Assembly: GCF_014695975.1 (NCBI RefSeq)
Contig: NZ_JACJPI010000090.1
Location: 1-64,000 of the forward strand
Reading direction: 5' to 3'
Source: Leptolyngbya sp. FACHB-321
GTDB taxonomy: Bacteria > Cyanobacteriota > Cyanobacteriia > Leptolyngbyales > Leptolyngbyaceae
DNA length: 64,000 bases
The notes below the pieces were generated by a model that saw only the letters and a program-made list of their open reading frames with translations, did not search any database and was not told where the DNA came from. Shown one piece after another: positions 45,501 to 53,470 of this stretch. Both the position numbers and the translations under genes were made by a program. Every line of letters begins with the position of its first letter. Within the stretch, counting starts at the first letter, position 1.

Positions 45501-48493
45501 GAAACTTTGAACAGGCAGCAGCTTGTTATCGGCAGGCGATCGCGATGAAACCCGACTTTCCACAGGCACACAACCATTTGGGGAATGCGCTGAAAGAATT
45601 GGGTGACTTTGATGCTGCGATCGCTCACTATAAGCAGGCGATCACGCTGAAGCCAGACTATGCCAAAGCATTTAATAACTGGGGCAACATCTTTCGCGAT
45701 CGGGGTGAGTTGCAAGAGGCAGTGCAGTACTACAACCAGGCAACGGCGATCGAGCCAAATTTTGCCGAAGCACACTGGAACAAAGCACTGACCCTTTTGC
45801 TTAATGGCGACCTGCTACCGGGGTTTGCCGCTTACGAATGGCGCTGGCAGGTCAAGCTACCGACCTTTCAACCCATGCGACCGATACCGCAACCTCGCTG
45901 GGATGGGTCTCCCCTTAACGGCAAAACTATCTTTCTGCACGCCGAACAAGGCATGGGCGACATGATTCAGTTCGTTCGCTACGTGCCACTTGTCGCGCAG
46001 CGCGGCGGACACATCATCCTGGAGTGCCATGCACCATTGATGCACCTGTTTCAGGGCTTACCCAATGTGGCAGCGATCGTCTCCTACGGCAGCCCACCCC
46101 CTCCGTTTGATGTCCATGCCCCCCTGATGAGCTTGCCTCATATCCTGGGCACCACTGTAGAAACGATTCCGGCTACCACACCCTATCTCCAAATACCAGC
46201 CGCCGCTTCCCTTGCTCCTCGCTCCTTACCCCGCTTTCCTCCCTCCTCCCTCAAAATCGGCATTGTCTGGGAAGGCAACCCCCAAAACCCCTATAACCGG
46301 ACGCGCGCCTGTCCGCTAGATTACCTGCTGCCCTTAGCCGATCGTCCCAATGTGGACCTGTATAGCCTGCAAAAAGAACCGTCCTCTGCCGATTTAGCAC
46401 GGTTGCAGGCACATCCTCACATCCATGACCTGCGAGAGCATCTGCATGATTTCGTCGATACCGCTGTCTTAATGCAGCAGCTTGATTTGGTCATTGCTGT
46501 TGACACTTCTGCCGCACATCTGGCAGGCGCACTCGGTAGACCGATCTGGCTGCTGCTGCCCTTTGCCCCCGATTGGCGCTGGTTGCTGGCGCGTGAAGAT
46601 AGCATCTGGTATCCCACTATGCGGATTTTCCGTCAGCCTTCCTATGGAGACTGGGCAGGCGCGATCGAACAGATACAAGACGCACTAGTTAAACTACAAC
46701 CGCAGAGAGGCAGAGAGACAGAGCCGCAGAGGCAAGAAGCGGTCAGTAAGCAGAAGGCAGAAGGCAGAAGGCAGAAGGCAGAAGGCAGGCTTCCCAGAGC
46801 GTCAGCCGACGGGAGGCAGAAGGCAGAGGGCAGAGGGCAACCGTTTGCAAGCCGTCAGCCAACTTCTACAGAGAAGCAAGCGACATCGACCAGTGGTCAG
46901 CAGTTAGCACTGGCTCAAACGTCCCCTGTACAATCTCATGGACAAACAGACAGCACGCTGCTCCCCACTCCCTCCTCCTTACTCTCTGCCGCCCTTCAGC
47001 ACTACCATGACGGCAAGTTTACAGAAGCGGAACGGGTGTGTCGTGAAATTTTGCAGCAAGAGCCTGATCAGGTAGCAGCGCTCCAAATTCTCAGCGTCGC
47101 GTTGTGTCGTGCAGGGCAGTCGATCGCCGCATTGCCGTACCTTCAGAAGGTTGTGCAGCTACAGCCGGAAGCACCGGAAGCTTGGAGCAACCTGGGTAGC
47201 GCGTTGCAAGAGCAGGGAAGCATTAAGGCAGCGATCGCCGCCTTCAACCGTGCGATTGCCCTCAAACCAGATCATGCGGATGCTCACTACAACCTGGCGG
47301 TCGTACTGCAAGAGCAAGATCGTTTGGAGGATGCCCTGTTCCATAGTGAGCAGGCGATCGCGCTGAAGCCTGACTTTGCTGATGCTTATTACAATCAGGG
47401 GTTTATTCTCCGACGGTTGGGTCAGCTAGAGGCAGCGATCGCCCGTTACCGTACGGCGCTTCAGCTTGCCCCCCAATCAGCAGGCGCACACAAAAATCTG
47501 GGTCATGCGCTGCTGTTGACAGGCGACTTACAGCAGGGTTTTCAGGAATACGAGTGGCGCTGGCAGCAACCCGGTTGGACACAGCGATCGTTTGCTCAAC
47601 CGCTGTGGGATGGCTCACCATTGCAAGGCAAAACGATTCTGCTCCATGCCGAGCAAGGCTTAGGCGATACAATCCAGTTCATTCGTTATGTTTCCCTGGT
47701 GCGTCAAGCTGCTTTTGGTGATTCTGGTGGACAGAATCACGGGGGAAGAGTGATCGTCGAGTGTCAGCCTTCACTGCTGCCGTTGCTTGAAACAGTGGCA
47801 GGTATTGACCAGTTGATTGCTCAGGATAGCCCTCTACCAGCATTTGATGTTCACGCGCCCCTCCTAAGCCTGCCCCACATTCTGGGCACAACTTTGGCAA
47901 CGATTCCCGCTGACATCCCCTACCTCCAAGCATCCCGCGCTGCCTCCGCGCCTCAGCTTCCCCTGCCTCACCCGTCCCCACCGCAGAGCGGAAGCACTCT
48001 ACACCCCTCACCCCTTGCCTCTCTTCCCCTCAAAGTCGGCATTGTATGGACTGGTAACCCTGCCCACAAAAACAATCCCTATCGTTCCTGCACGATCGAG
48101 CCTTTTCGTGACCTGTGCCAGATACCCGGCGTATGTTTTTACAGTTTGCAGAAAGGTGCTGCCGTAAATGATTTGCAGGCGGCTGACCTGCCAATCCAGG
48201 ACTTGAGCCAGACGTTGGCTGATTTTGCTGATACGGCAGCAGCGATCGCTCAACTCGATTTAGTTATTACCATTGATACGGCGGTTGCTCACCTAGCAGG
48301 GGCATTGGGTAAACCCGTGTGGTTATTGCTCTCCTTTGCCCCTGATTGGCGCTGGTTGCTAGAGCGTGACGACAGTCCCTGGTACCCAACGATGCGGCTC
48401 TTTCGACAACGCCAACGGGGAAGTTGGCAAGGGGTGTTTGAGCAAGTGACAGCGACATTAGAGCAATGGGTGGAACGCCGGAAACACGTTTAA
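42512..48493 (+). CDS. Giant protein with three TPR plus glycosyltransferase-like modules
   Basis: A 1993-residue protein made of three like modules. Each has tandem TPRs followed by a GT9-like domain. Module 1: TPR to about residue 449, GT to about 765. Module 2: TPR about 849-1088, GT to about 1395. Module 3: TPR about 1491-1665, GT to the end. The GT domains share blocks such as GKTIL with a following EQGxGDxxQFIRY, FDVHAPL with LSLP, and PVWLLL with FAPDWRW. Linkers of about 766-848 and 1396-1490 are Glu/Gly/Arg/Gln-rich and coded by heptamer repeats. It is probably cytoplasmic and glycosylates protein or glycan targets; the substrate is unknown. A GGAAG box precedes the ATG. Confidence 0.85.
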   Translation: MTHPPESLAVALQWHRSGRIAEAEAAYRHLLEQQPNAIDVLNLLGALVYQQQRFEEAIACFERVLLLQPDSPDAYNSMGIVLKGQGKLEDAVTHYQQALARQPDHVEALNNLGNALKELGKLEDAIAAYQQALRLRPAYPEAHNNLGIALKDQGQLEDAIVHYREALLLKPNYSEAHHNLAVALQRQGTLDEAIDQYQQAIALKPDYPEAHHGWGNTLQQQGEPDAAIVHYQQAIALKPTYAEAHHGLATALQQQGKLEEAVIVYRQALTLREAYPEAHNNLGNALQEQGQLEAASAHYQRALTLRPQFAEAHSNLGAVLRTQKQYEAAIAQFQQALALRPDYAEVHNNLGNTYQDQGKPDAAIDCYRRALAINPNSAEIHSNLGNLLQQDGEFEEAFEHLEAAIAIQPHYLGAYNNLGIARRNYGDTAAAFTAYERALAIDPAFVEAQWNKALTQLFTGDLAQGFAGYEWRLQWSKFREQNPVRSFQQPRWDGTPLDGKTILLYTEQGMGDTLQFIRYASIVAALGGHVIVECQPLLINLLQGVTGIQQLIPEGSPLPSFDVHAPLLSLPYILGTTLETIPADIPYLQLPLSSDRPSLPTPASPLHPSTSSLPLKIGIVWQGNPLNPYNRSRSCPLEQLLTLAALPDVRLYSLQKEPSLTDQQQLQASLQTQSNVHDLRAHLHDFVDTAALIQQLDLIIAVDTSIAHLAGALGKPVWLLLPFAPDWRWMQQRHDSPWYPTMRLFRQPVHGDWESVITQVQEALREKGQKVEGRGQKAKGKRQKVKGNKRSAVSGQPVAIRQPIPVEKQATAPSSQRSQLTQTSHVQTDNTLLPTPYSRFAAPHSPLPQALKNAVRHHQAGRYREAEQLCHQVLQAQEDYADAWHLLGMIAHQEQRFEAAIAFYRRALTTHSDNHDTHNNLAVALQESNRIDEAIAHYEKAIALKPDFADAHNNFANALRHKGLMAEAIAHYEQAITIRPNYADAHNNLGLIYFSQGNFEQAAACYRQAIAMKPDFPQAHNHLGNALKELGDFDAAIAHYKQAITLKPDYAKAFNNWGNIFRDRGELQEAVQYYNQATAIEPNFAEAHWNKALTLLLNGDLLPGFAAYEWRWQVKLPTFQPMRPIPQPRWDGSPLNGKTIFLHAEQGMGDMIQFVRYVPLVAQRGGHIILECHAPLMHLFQGLPNVAAIVSYGSPPPPFDVHAPLMSLPHILGTTVETIPATTPYLQIPAAASLAPRSLPRFPPSSLKIGIVWEGNPQNPYNRTRACPLDYLLPLADRPNVDLYSLQKEPSSADLARLQAHPHIHDLREHLHDFVDTAVLMQQLDLVIAVDTSAAHLAGALGRPIWLLLPFAPDWRWLLAREDSIWYPTMRIFRQPSYGDWAGAIEQIQDALVKLQPQRGRETEPQRQEAVSKQKAEGRRQKAEGRLPRASADGRQKAEGRGQPFASRQPTSTEKQATSTSGQQLALAQTSPVQSHGQTDSTLLPTPSSLLSAALQHYHDGKFTEAERVCREILQQEPDQVAALQILSVALCRAGQSIAALPYLQKVVQLQPEAPEAWSNLGSALQEQGSIKAAIAAFNRAIALKPDHADAHYNLAVVLQEQDRLEDALFHSEQAIALKPDFADAYYNQGFILRRLGQLEAAIARYRTALQLAPQSAGAHKNLGHALLLTGDLQQGFQEYEWRWQQPGWTQRSFAQPLWDGSPLQGKTILLHAEQGLGDTIQFIRYVSLVRQAAFGDSGGQNHGGRVIVECQPSLLPLLETVAGIDQLIAQDSPLPAFDVHAPLLSLPHILGTTLATIPADIPYLQASRAASAPQLPLPHPSPPQSGSTLHPSPLASLPLKVGIVWTGNPAHKNNPYRSCTIEPFRDLCQIPGVCFYSLQKGAAVNDLQAADLPIQDLSQTLADFADTAAAIAQLDLVITIDTAVAHLAGALGKPVWLLLSFAPDWRWLLERDDSPWYPTMRLFRQRQRGSWQGVFEQVTATLEQWVERRKHV
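44811..44900 (+). repeat. Heptamer repeat linker 1 in the TPR-GT gene
   Basis: Units of GGCAGAA/GGCAGAG/GGCAAAA run for about 60 bases, then GGTCAGC units three times. Three reading-frame passes of 7 bp give a 7-residue period (EGRGQKA). The array joins module 1 to module 2. Confidence 0.8.
46751..46839 (+). repeat. Heptamer repeat linker 2 in the TPR-GT gene
   Basis: GGCAGAA repeated in tandem, a short break containing GAGCGTCAGCCGACG, then further GGCAGAA/GGCAGAG units. It joins module 2 to module 3 and again encodes KAEGRRQ-type residues. Confidence 0.8.
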
Positions 48494-48527
48494 CCACGAT
48501 CGTTTCTACTACTAACGCTGGTTACAA

Positions 48528-50372
48528 CTAATCTGCTAGTTTCTCCAGTAGTAATACGCCACCTTGATGTAGCCGTTTAGTCTTGTTTTCAAAAAGAGTC
48601 ATGAAGGCATCGATCGCGCCTTTTGGCAGCAGTTGAGTCGTGTTTTGTGCTGTATTAACGCCGTAATCCTCAAAGACGATCAGGCTACCAACTGTTAATA
48701 AGCTCCAGCTTAAAACGGCAATTTCTAGTGTTTCGCTAGCCGTTTTCATGCCACCGATGTAAAGAAGCTGATAGCTGTGATGAGGTAGCGATCGCAGTCC
48801 ATTGCAGGGAGCGCCAACAATTTTTTGCACCTTCTCAGCCGCACCTGTACGAGCGATATTCGCCTCAAAGCAGGTCAAAAGCGGTTGTCCGTCTGATGAG
48901 CCTTCAAAGCGATCGAGACAGGTGATGTGTGCTGTTTGAGACAGCAAAAGATTGTCTAGCAGCCAGCACGTAATGCGCCCATCCCGACATCCAATTTCAA
49001 GCGCCTTAAGATCTACAACGTGCTGCAATAAATGACGATAGCTGGTTAAAAAATTTAGATCAACGTCAGCGAACTCGCTAGAAAATTGATAGCCTTTAGT
49101 CAAGTGCTGAAACTGCTTTTTAGCCCTGGCAAGCTCTGCGATCGCTTCTGCAAACGCTGGCTGTAATGTCACGGCTTGCTGCAAAACCAATATTGCCTGT
49201 TCAAGCCGGTTTTGCTTATATAAAACGGTGCCGAGATTAAAATAAATTCTAGATAGATCAACAGTCGAAAGGGCTGAATTGAGGTCAATTGCTTGTTTGA
49301 AGTAAACGCCCGCTTCTTCTAGCTTGCCTTGTTGATGCAATGCTGAGCCAAAATTGTTATAAGCGGCGGCTAAAATGTTTTTAACCGTTGCACGTGTTGC
49401 CGGTTCCGCTTGCATACCATGTTCATAAAGCGAAATTGCTTCGGTATAGCACCCTTGTGATAAATAGTCGTTAGCTAGCTGCTGCCAGTTCAACTGTGCA
49501 GTTAGTTCAGTGGTTAAAGCAATTTTTCGGAATTTTTCGCCTAGATAACTAAAGCGCTCTTGTTCCAAACGCCGTCGTAGAAGGTGCAGTTCTCTCTCAT
49601 GAGGAGGCGTTTCATCCTGATACTGATCAGGTGGGGTTTGAAATTTTTTTAACTGTCGATCCAGATTATTGCCAGGATAGCGAATATATTCAACCGTTTC
49701 AATTTCAACTTTCAACACCTTAAAAAACTTTGACAGCCATAACGTGTAGGACACATCTTCACAACCAATTTGTTTATAAACGGGTGCTTCAGGAAAGCCC
49801 TCAACAAATTCATGGCAGTCTCGGCGTAGGCATAAGTTGAGAGGAATCGTATTTTCGATCGCGGCTTTCCATTCTGGGTAAACGGGATCTGCTAGCCGCA
49901 CACCTGTCCGTACAATGCCAACAGGATGGGGCGGTAGCGTTAAGGGATAGGAGGTCTCACCAACCTTTACTTGTAGGGGTTTGAGTGCTGCCTCAGACGA
50001 CGAGGGTTGATGATTGAGCAACATGAAACAGAGATAAATATGTTCTTTGAACATAAGATCATCCCCATCGCAGAAAAAGAGAATATCGCCCCTAGCAATC
50101 TTCACTCCCGTATTTCTAGCGGCACCACTGCCCAGGCTTCTAAAGTGCTTGATGACTTGAAAGTAAGGCTTATCTCGACCAAATTCTGCCAGCAGTGTGA
50201 GTGTGCGATCGCTCGATCCCTCATCAACCGCAATTAACTCAGCGTAAACGTTGTGCTCAACATTATCCTGCTGATAAAAGTAGGCAATGCTGGCATCAAT
50301 ACTTTCTAGCGTGCGAATAATTTCACGCTCTTTGTTTAGCACCGGGACAATAACAGAAAGTGAGCGAATCAT
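48528..50372 (-). CDS. GT2 - TPR - methyltransferase fusion protein
   Basis: A 614-residue protein. The N-terminal GT-A domain (about residues 1-265) shows SVIVPVLNKEREIIRTL, AVDEGSSDRT and the metal-binding FFCDGDDLMF. TPR units follow at about residues 300-435 (NFGSALHQQGKLEEAGVYF; YFNLGTVLYKQNRLEQA). The C-terminal 170 residues are a class I SAM methyltransferase of the type-24 kind (ALEIGCRDGRITCWLL; YIGGMKTASETLEIAVLSW). ATG 50372 with an AAGG box is preferred over TTG 50396. It is convergent with the giant TPR-GT gene 34 bases away, suggesting related glycan work. Confidence 0.82.
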   Translation of the reverse strand: MIRSLSVIVPVLNKEREIIRTLESIDASIAYFYQQDNVEHNVYAELIAVDEGSSDRTLTLLAEFGRDKPYFQVIKHFRSLGSGAARNTGVKIARGDILFFCDGDDLMFKEHIYLCFMLLNHQPSSSEAALKPLQVKVGETSYPLTLPPHPVGIVRTGVRLADPVYPEWKAAIENTIPLNLCLRRDCHEFVEGFPEAPVYKQIGCEDVSYTLWLSKFFKVLKVEIETVEYIRYPGNNLDRQLKKFQTPPDQYQDETPPHERELHLLRRRLEQERFSYLGEKFRKIALTTELTAQLNWQQLANDYLSQGCYTEAISLYEHGMQAEPATRATVKNILAAAYNNFGSALHQQGKLEEAGVYFKQAIDLNSALSTVDLSRIYFNLGTVLYKQNRLEQAILVLQQAVTLQPAFAEAIAELARAKKQFQHLTKGYQFSSEFADVDLNFLTSYRHLLQHVVDLKALEIGCRDGRITCWLLDNLLLSQTAHITCLDRFEGSSDGQPLLTCFEANIARTGAAEKVQKIVGAPCNGLRSLPHHSYQLLYIGGMKTASETLEIAVLSWSLLTVGSLIVFEDYGVNTAQNTTQLLPKGAIDAFMTLFENKTKRLHQGGVLLLEKLAD

Positions 50373-50419
50373 GCTGTTGCACCTTAGTAACTCCAATGTG
50401 CCGAAAGCTTTATTCCACC

Positions 50420-51790
50420 TTAACTTTGCAGCGATCGACCAATTTGCATCACATAAATCGACTCGCCACTGCTAATGTGGGTTTTTCCAATTGGCACTAC
50501 AGCTAGCCCGTTTGTACCAGCTAGATTGATCAAGTTTCCCGAACTGTGGCTACCGCCAGCTAAAGCAAACTCGTACAGCCCATCCGCCAAATCTAAGTGT
50601 CCCCAAAGATAAGACTCTCGCTTACCGTTCGATCGCAAATCGACCTGCGTTTTTGCCCTCACAAACGTTGGTTTCCACGCACGTTCAGGTAAGCCTGATA
50701 GTTTACGTAGCGCTGGCTCTACAAAGCGACAAAATGTGACCAGCGCTGAGACTGGATTGCCAGGAAGACCGAAGTAGAGCGTAGCAGCCTTGGAGAGTGG
50801 GAATCGTGAATCTGCCGACTCAAGCGCCCTAGCCTTCTCTGCCTCCTGCCCTCTGCCCTCTGCCCTCTGCCCTCTGCCCTCTGCCTCCTGCCCTCTGCCT
50901 TCTGCCTTCTGCTCAAACGTCGCCACGGTCAACGGCTTCCCTGGCTTCACTGCAACGGCACGAATGTGAATGTTGCCACCCAACTCCGCAAGAATGTCTT
51001 CTACATAGTCGTAGTCACCGACAGAGACACCACCGGAGGAAAGCACTATATCAGACTGATCAAGAGCGATCGCGATCGCCTGTTTCAGCGCCTCTGGTTC
51101 ATCCCGTACCACTCCTAACCGTATGGGGATTGCACCAGCCTGAGTGATCAAACTTGCCAGCGCATACTGGTTGGAGTCTACAATTTCACCCGACTGAAGC
51201 GGCTGATCAATGCTGACCAGTTCGTCACCCGTAGAAAGGATAGTAACCCGTGGCTGTCGGTAGACTTTGACCTGAGCGCACTGAGCCGCCGCCAGCACTG
51301 CCATTTCTGGAGCCTGAAGCCGCAAGCCTGATGACAAAAGCGGTTGTCCAGACTGATAAAAGGCTGCTCGCTTACGGACAAACGCCTGTGGCTGTGGCGC
51401 TGCCAGAATGGTCACTTGATCGCCGTCCCGCTGTGTTTCTTCCTGTATGACGATCGTATCAGCCCCAGCAGGCATCACTGAACCCGTTAAAATGCGAGCG
51501 GCTTGACCAGCCTCAACAACACACTGCGGTTGATAGCCCGCCGGGATCGTTTCAATGACCGCTAACGTAACCGGAGACTCCGCCGAACACGCCTGCACAT
51601 CGGCATAACGTACGGCATAGCCATCCATCGCTGAATTATCCCAGTGGGGAAAGTCGAGATCACTGGTTACAGAACCTGCCAGAATGCGACCGCGTGCCTC
51701 TAGTAACGGCAGCATCTCACTATCACGCTCGACATCAAGCGGCTGCACAAGGCTCAGGATAATTGTCTCTGCTTGCTCAACTGGAATCAT
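50420..51790 (-). CDS. moeA: Molybdopterin molybdenumtransferase
   Basis: MoeA inserts molybdenum into adenylylated molybdopterin. The 456-residue protein has the MoeA start (VEQAETIILSLVQPL), the DNSAMDGYAVR motif near residue 51, the central STGDELV, SSGGVSVGDYDYVE and VKPGKPL near 289. The closing LYFGLPGNPVSALVTF motif is delayed by an inserted stretch of about 40 residues (AEGRGQEAEGRGQ type), encoded by the heptamer repeats at 50832-50913. Conserved motifs on both sides are intact, so it is probably functional. No other moa/moe gene is adjacent. Confidence 0.95.
   Translation of the reverse strand: MIPVEQAETIILSLVQPLDVERDSEMLPLLEARGRILAGSVTSDLDFPHWDNSAMDGYAVRYADVQACSAESPVTLAVIETIPAGYQPQCVVEAGQAARILTGSVMPAGADTIVIQEETQRDGDQVTILAAPQPQAFVRKRAAFYQSGQPLLSSGLRLQAPEMAVLAAAQCAQVKVYRQPRVTILSTGDELVSIDQPLQSGEIVDSNQYALASLITQAGAIPIRLGVVRDEPEALKQAIAIALDQSDIVLSSGGVSVGDYDYVEDILAELGGNIHIRAVAVKPGKPLTVATFEQKAEGRGQEAEGRGQRAEGRGQEAEKARALESADSRFPLSKAATLYFGLPGNPVSALVTFCRFVEPALRKLSGLPERAWKPTFVRAKTQVDLRSNGKRESYLWGHLDLADGLYEFALAGGSHSSGNLINLAGTNGLAVVPIGKTHISSGESIYVMQIGRSLQS
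50832..50913. repeat. Heptamer repeat inside moeA
   Basis: About ten 7-bp units of the CTGCCCT/CTGCCTC/CTGCCTT type on the plus strand. The number of bases keeps the moeA frame open. On the coding strand they read GGCAGAG-like and give an EGRGQ-type heptad peptide. Confidence 0.85.
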
Positions 51791-52177
51791 AAGAGGCTTA
51801 AGAGATTAAAGCTTGAGATATAGCAGTCCTAAATCATTTATGAGCAAGGCTCAATCATTTAGTGGTCAGCGATCAGCTTTTTTGCTAGCTGCTGACCGCT
51901 GACTGCTGACTGCTGATCGCTTATACCAGCGTAATTCTCATTATCTAAATAGGAGCGCTATAGCATTGCCAACTCAGTCTAAAGCGTTATCTTCATTTTT
52001 TAACTTTCGCTGCAATTAATCAAACATTATGCTGAAATGTTGTGGCAATCACACTCCATTTTTGGGGGTGCGCTATTCTGGAATAGAGTGAGAGTTTTTT
52101 GCAATCGCTCTGCCTAACGCATCATAACTCTGCCAACCACTGGTGCGTTTTAGAAGTTTATTCTCCTTGAGGTGTTT
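51791..52177. promoter_or_regulatory. Divergent spacer moeA / small gene, with inverted heptamer repeat
   Basis: About 390 bases without a gene. The left third holds an inverted pair of heptamer repeats (51861-51921). The rest should contain promoters for moeA and for the gene at 52178; none is obvious. Confidence 0.5.
51861..51921. repeat. Inverted heptamer-repeat hairpin
   Basis: CTGACCG, CTGACTG, CTGACTG and CTGATCG (51892-51919) face reverse copies at 51861-51877. AGCGATCAGC (51868-51877) pairs exactly with GCTGATCGCT (51912-51921). Confidence 0.75.
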
Positions 52178-52426
52178 ATGGCTAATCCACAGTTCCGCCC
52201 ATCTTTTGGAAATGCTTCCCTGCCAGACAAGCTAACGCCAGAACTTTTAGACCAGCTCCCCGGCGATTCTGAAATTTGGCACAACCTCAAGCAGGCGATC
52301 GCCGCTAGCTCTGGGTTTGAGCGCTGGCAGTTAGAACGCAACACAGATGGTCGCTTGAGTGGGTTAAACCTAGATCATTTAGTGCGCTACTACTTGCGTG
52401 AGACGCTGGAAACGCTGGCTTATTAA
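52178..52426 (+). CDS. Small conserved cyanobacterial protein
   Basis: An 82-residue soluble protein with a Pro/Ala-rich start and helical remainder (SEIWHNLKQAIAASSGFERW; LDHLVRYYLRETLETL). Its Leu/Tyr pattern suggests a compact helical bundle. I recognise the style as a cyanobacterial conserved hypothetical but know no function. ATG 52178 has a GAGG box five bases upstream. A strong terminator follows 48 bases past the stop codon. Confidence 0.7.
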   Translation: MANPQFRPSFGNASLPDKLTPELLDQLPGDSEIWHNLKQAIAASSGFERWQLERNTDGRLSGLNLDHLVRYYLRETLETLAY

Positions 52427-52473
52427 GCGGTTCTGTTAGTGCCATTACCGCAGTCTTAACGACGCATAAAATC

Positions 52474-52519
52474 AACCCCTCCTGATGCTCCTTATAAGAA
52501 GGAACGGTCAGGAGGGGTT
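52474..52519 (+). terminator. Strong bidirectional intrinsic terminator
   Basis: AACCCCTCCTGA (52474-52485) and TCAGGAGGGGTT (52508-52519) are exact 12-bp complements with a further inner hairpin in the loop, followed by TTAAT. Reading the other way, the AA before the stem gives a T run, so it may also end the convergent DUF1400 gene. Confidence 0.9.
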
Positions 52520-52551
52520 TTAATATGTTGCATGGGGAACTGGTAACAGCG

Positions 52552-53100
52552 TTAAAGTTTCTCAAACACGCCCAGAATTTTGCGGATACCGCTTTCGAGT
52601 TCACTTAGTTTGAGAGCAGTGTCTACGAGCTGATCAACTTCTACTTCCACTTCTTGAGTAGGATATTTTTCGATCGCTTCGATGAGCGAGAGTTTGCCAT
52701 CATCACTGGCAGAAAGCACTAGGGACGAGCGCAATGCCTGACGGTTAGCAGTGTTAGCAGAGGTATGGATAGTTTTGCCCACTTCGTCGAGTATCCGTTC
52801 CCCAACAAAGTTATTTAAAGCGCGATCAAGCACGACCACACTAACTTTGGCTTCTTTAGTCAACGCATTCCGAATCTCTTCTGGCTCCTTGTTTGCCAGC
52901 TTCATATAGGCTGCTAGCGTCGGCGAGGGTTCACCCGTTTCGGCAAAACTTGATAGCTCGGCAACAGAAATAGACTCTTGAAAGACGCCATACCGTAAGA
53001 CAACTTTCTCTGCTGCCAGTCCAGCAGTACTGTAAAGCGTGGCACCCGCACCAGCAGCGAGCAGTAGGCAGCAGTGGAGCAATGAATGTGGGAAGCGCAT
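52552..53100 (-). CDS. DUF1400 alpha/beta-hydrolase-like exported protein
   Basis: A 182-residue protein. From ATG 53100 a signal peptide (SLLHCCLLLAAGAGATLYSTA) precedes the DUF1400 region with VVLRYGVFQESISVAELSSF, AYMKLANKEPEEIRNAL and SLIEAIEKYPTQ. In cyanobacteria DUF1400 is often the N-terminal part of a predicted alpha/beta hydrolase. Here there is no following catalytic Ser/His domain, so this is a stand-alone copy. The longer frame to 53247 lacks homologue-like sequence and is not used. Confidence 0.82.
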   Translation of the reverse strand: MRFPHSLLHCCLLLAAGAGATLYSTAGLAAEKVVLRYGVFQESISVAELSSFAETGEPSPTLAAYMKLANKEPEEIRNALTKEAKVSVVVLDRALNNFVGERILDEVGKTIHTSANTANRQALRSSLVLSASDDGKLSLIEAIEKYPTQEVEVEVDQLVDTALKLSELESGIRKILGVFEKL

Positions 53101-53470
53101 AGGTCGATTGCAGGAAACAGTGATTACCTTGACGGTCTCTGAACGGTATTCGTTTCCCTTGATGTACAACATCTGGCACAAGACATACAAGGATTGCAAG
53201 ATGCGCCTAACCCTATGGTCGATCTGGAGCAGCGCTGGAACTTCCATCCTTTAACTGTTGTCAGAATGTCAGAGTGCTGGCGATGCGTCATCCTTTTAGA
53301 ACGCCGCATTGCACATTAGCGGGTACACTCTGGCATTCAAATAATAGACAGATCAAGACATTACAGTTTCAGTATGATCGCAATGAGCGCGATCGCTACT
53401 AGGGCATACTAAACCGCGTTCATTTCTTACCTTGCGTTTCTTCTACAACCCCGTCATTAGCGCACACGTT
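53101..53470. promoter_or_regulatory. Divergent region DUF1400 gene / SLH gene
   Basis: About 370 bases without a gene between divergent genes. Promoters should be here. I see no repeat or strong hairpin. Confidence 0.4.

Noticed and set aside
44811-46839. CRISPR-like repeat arrays in the giant gene
   Set aside because: The units are contiguous 7-mers with no spacers and lie inside an open reading frame.
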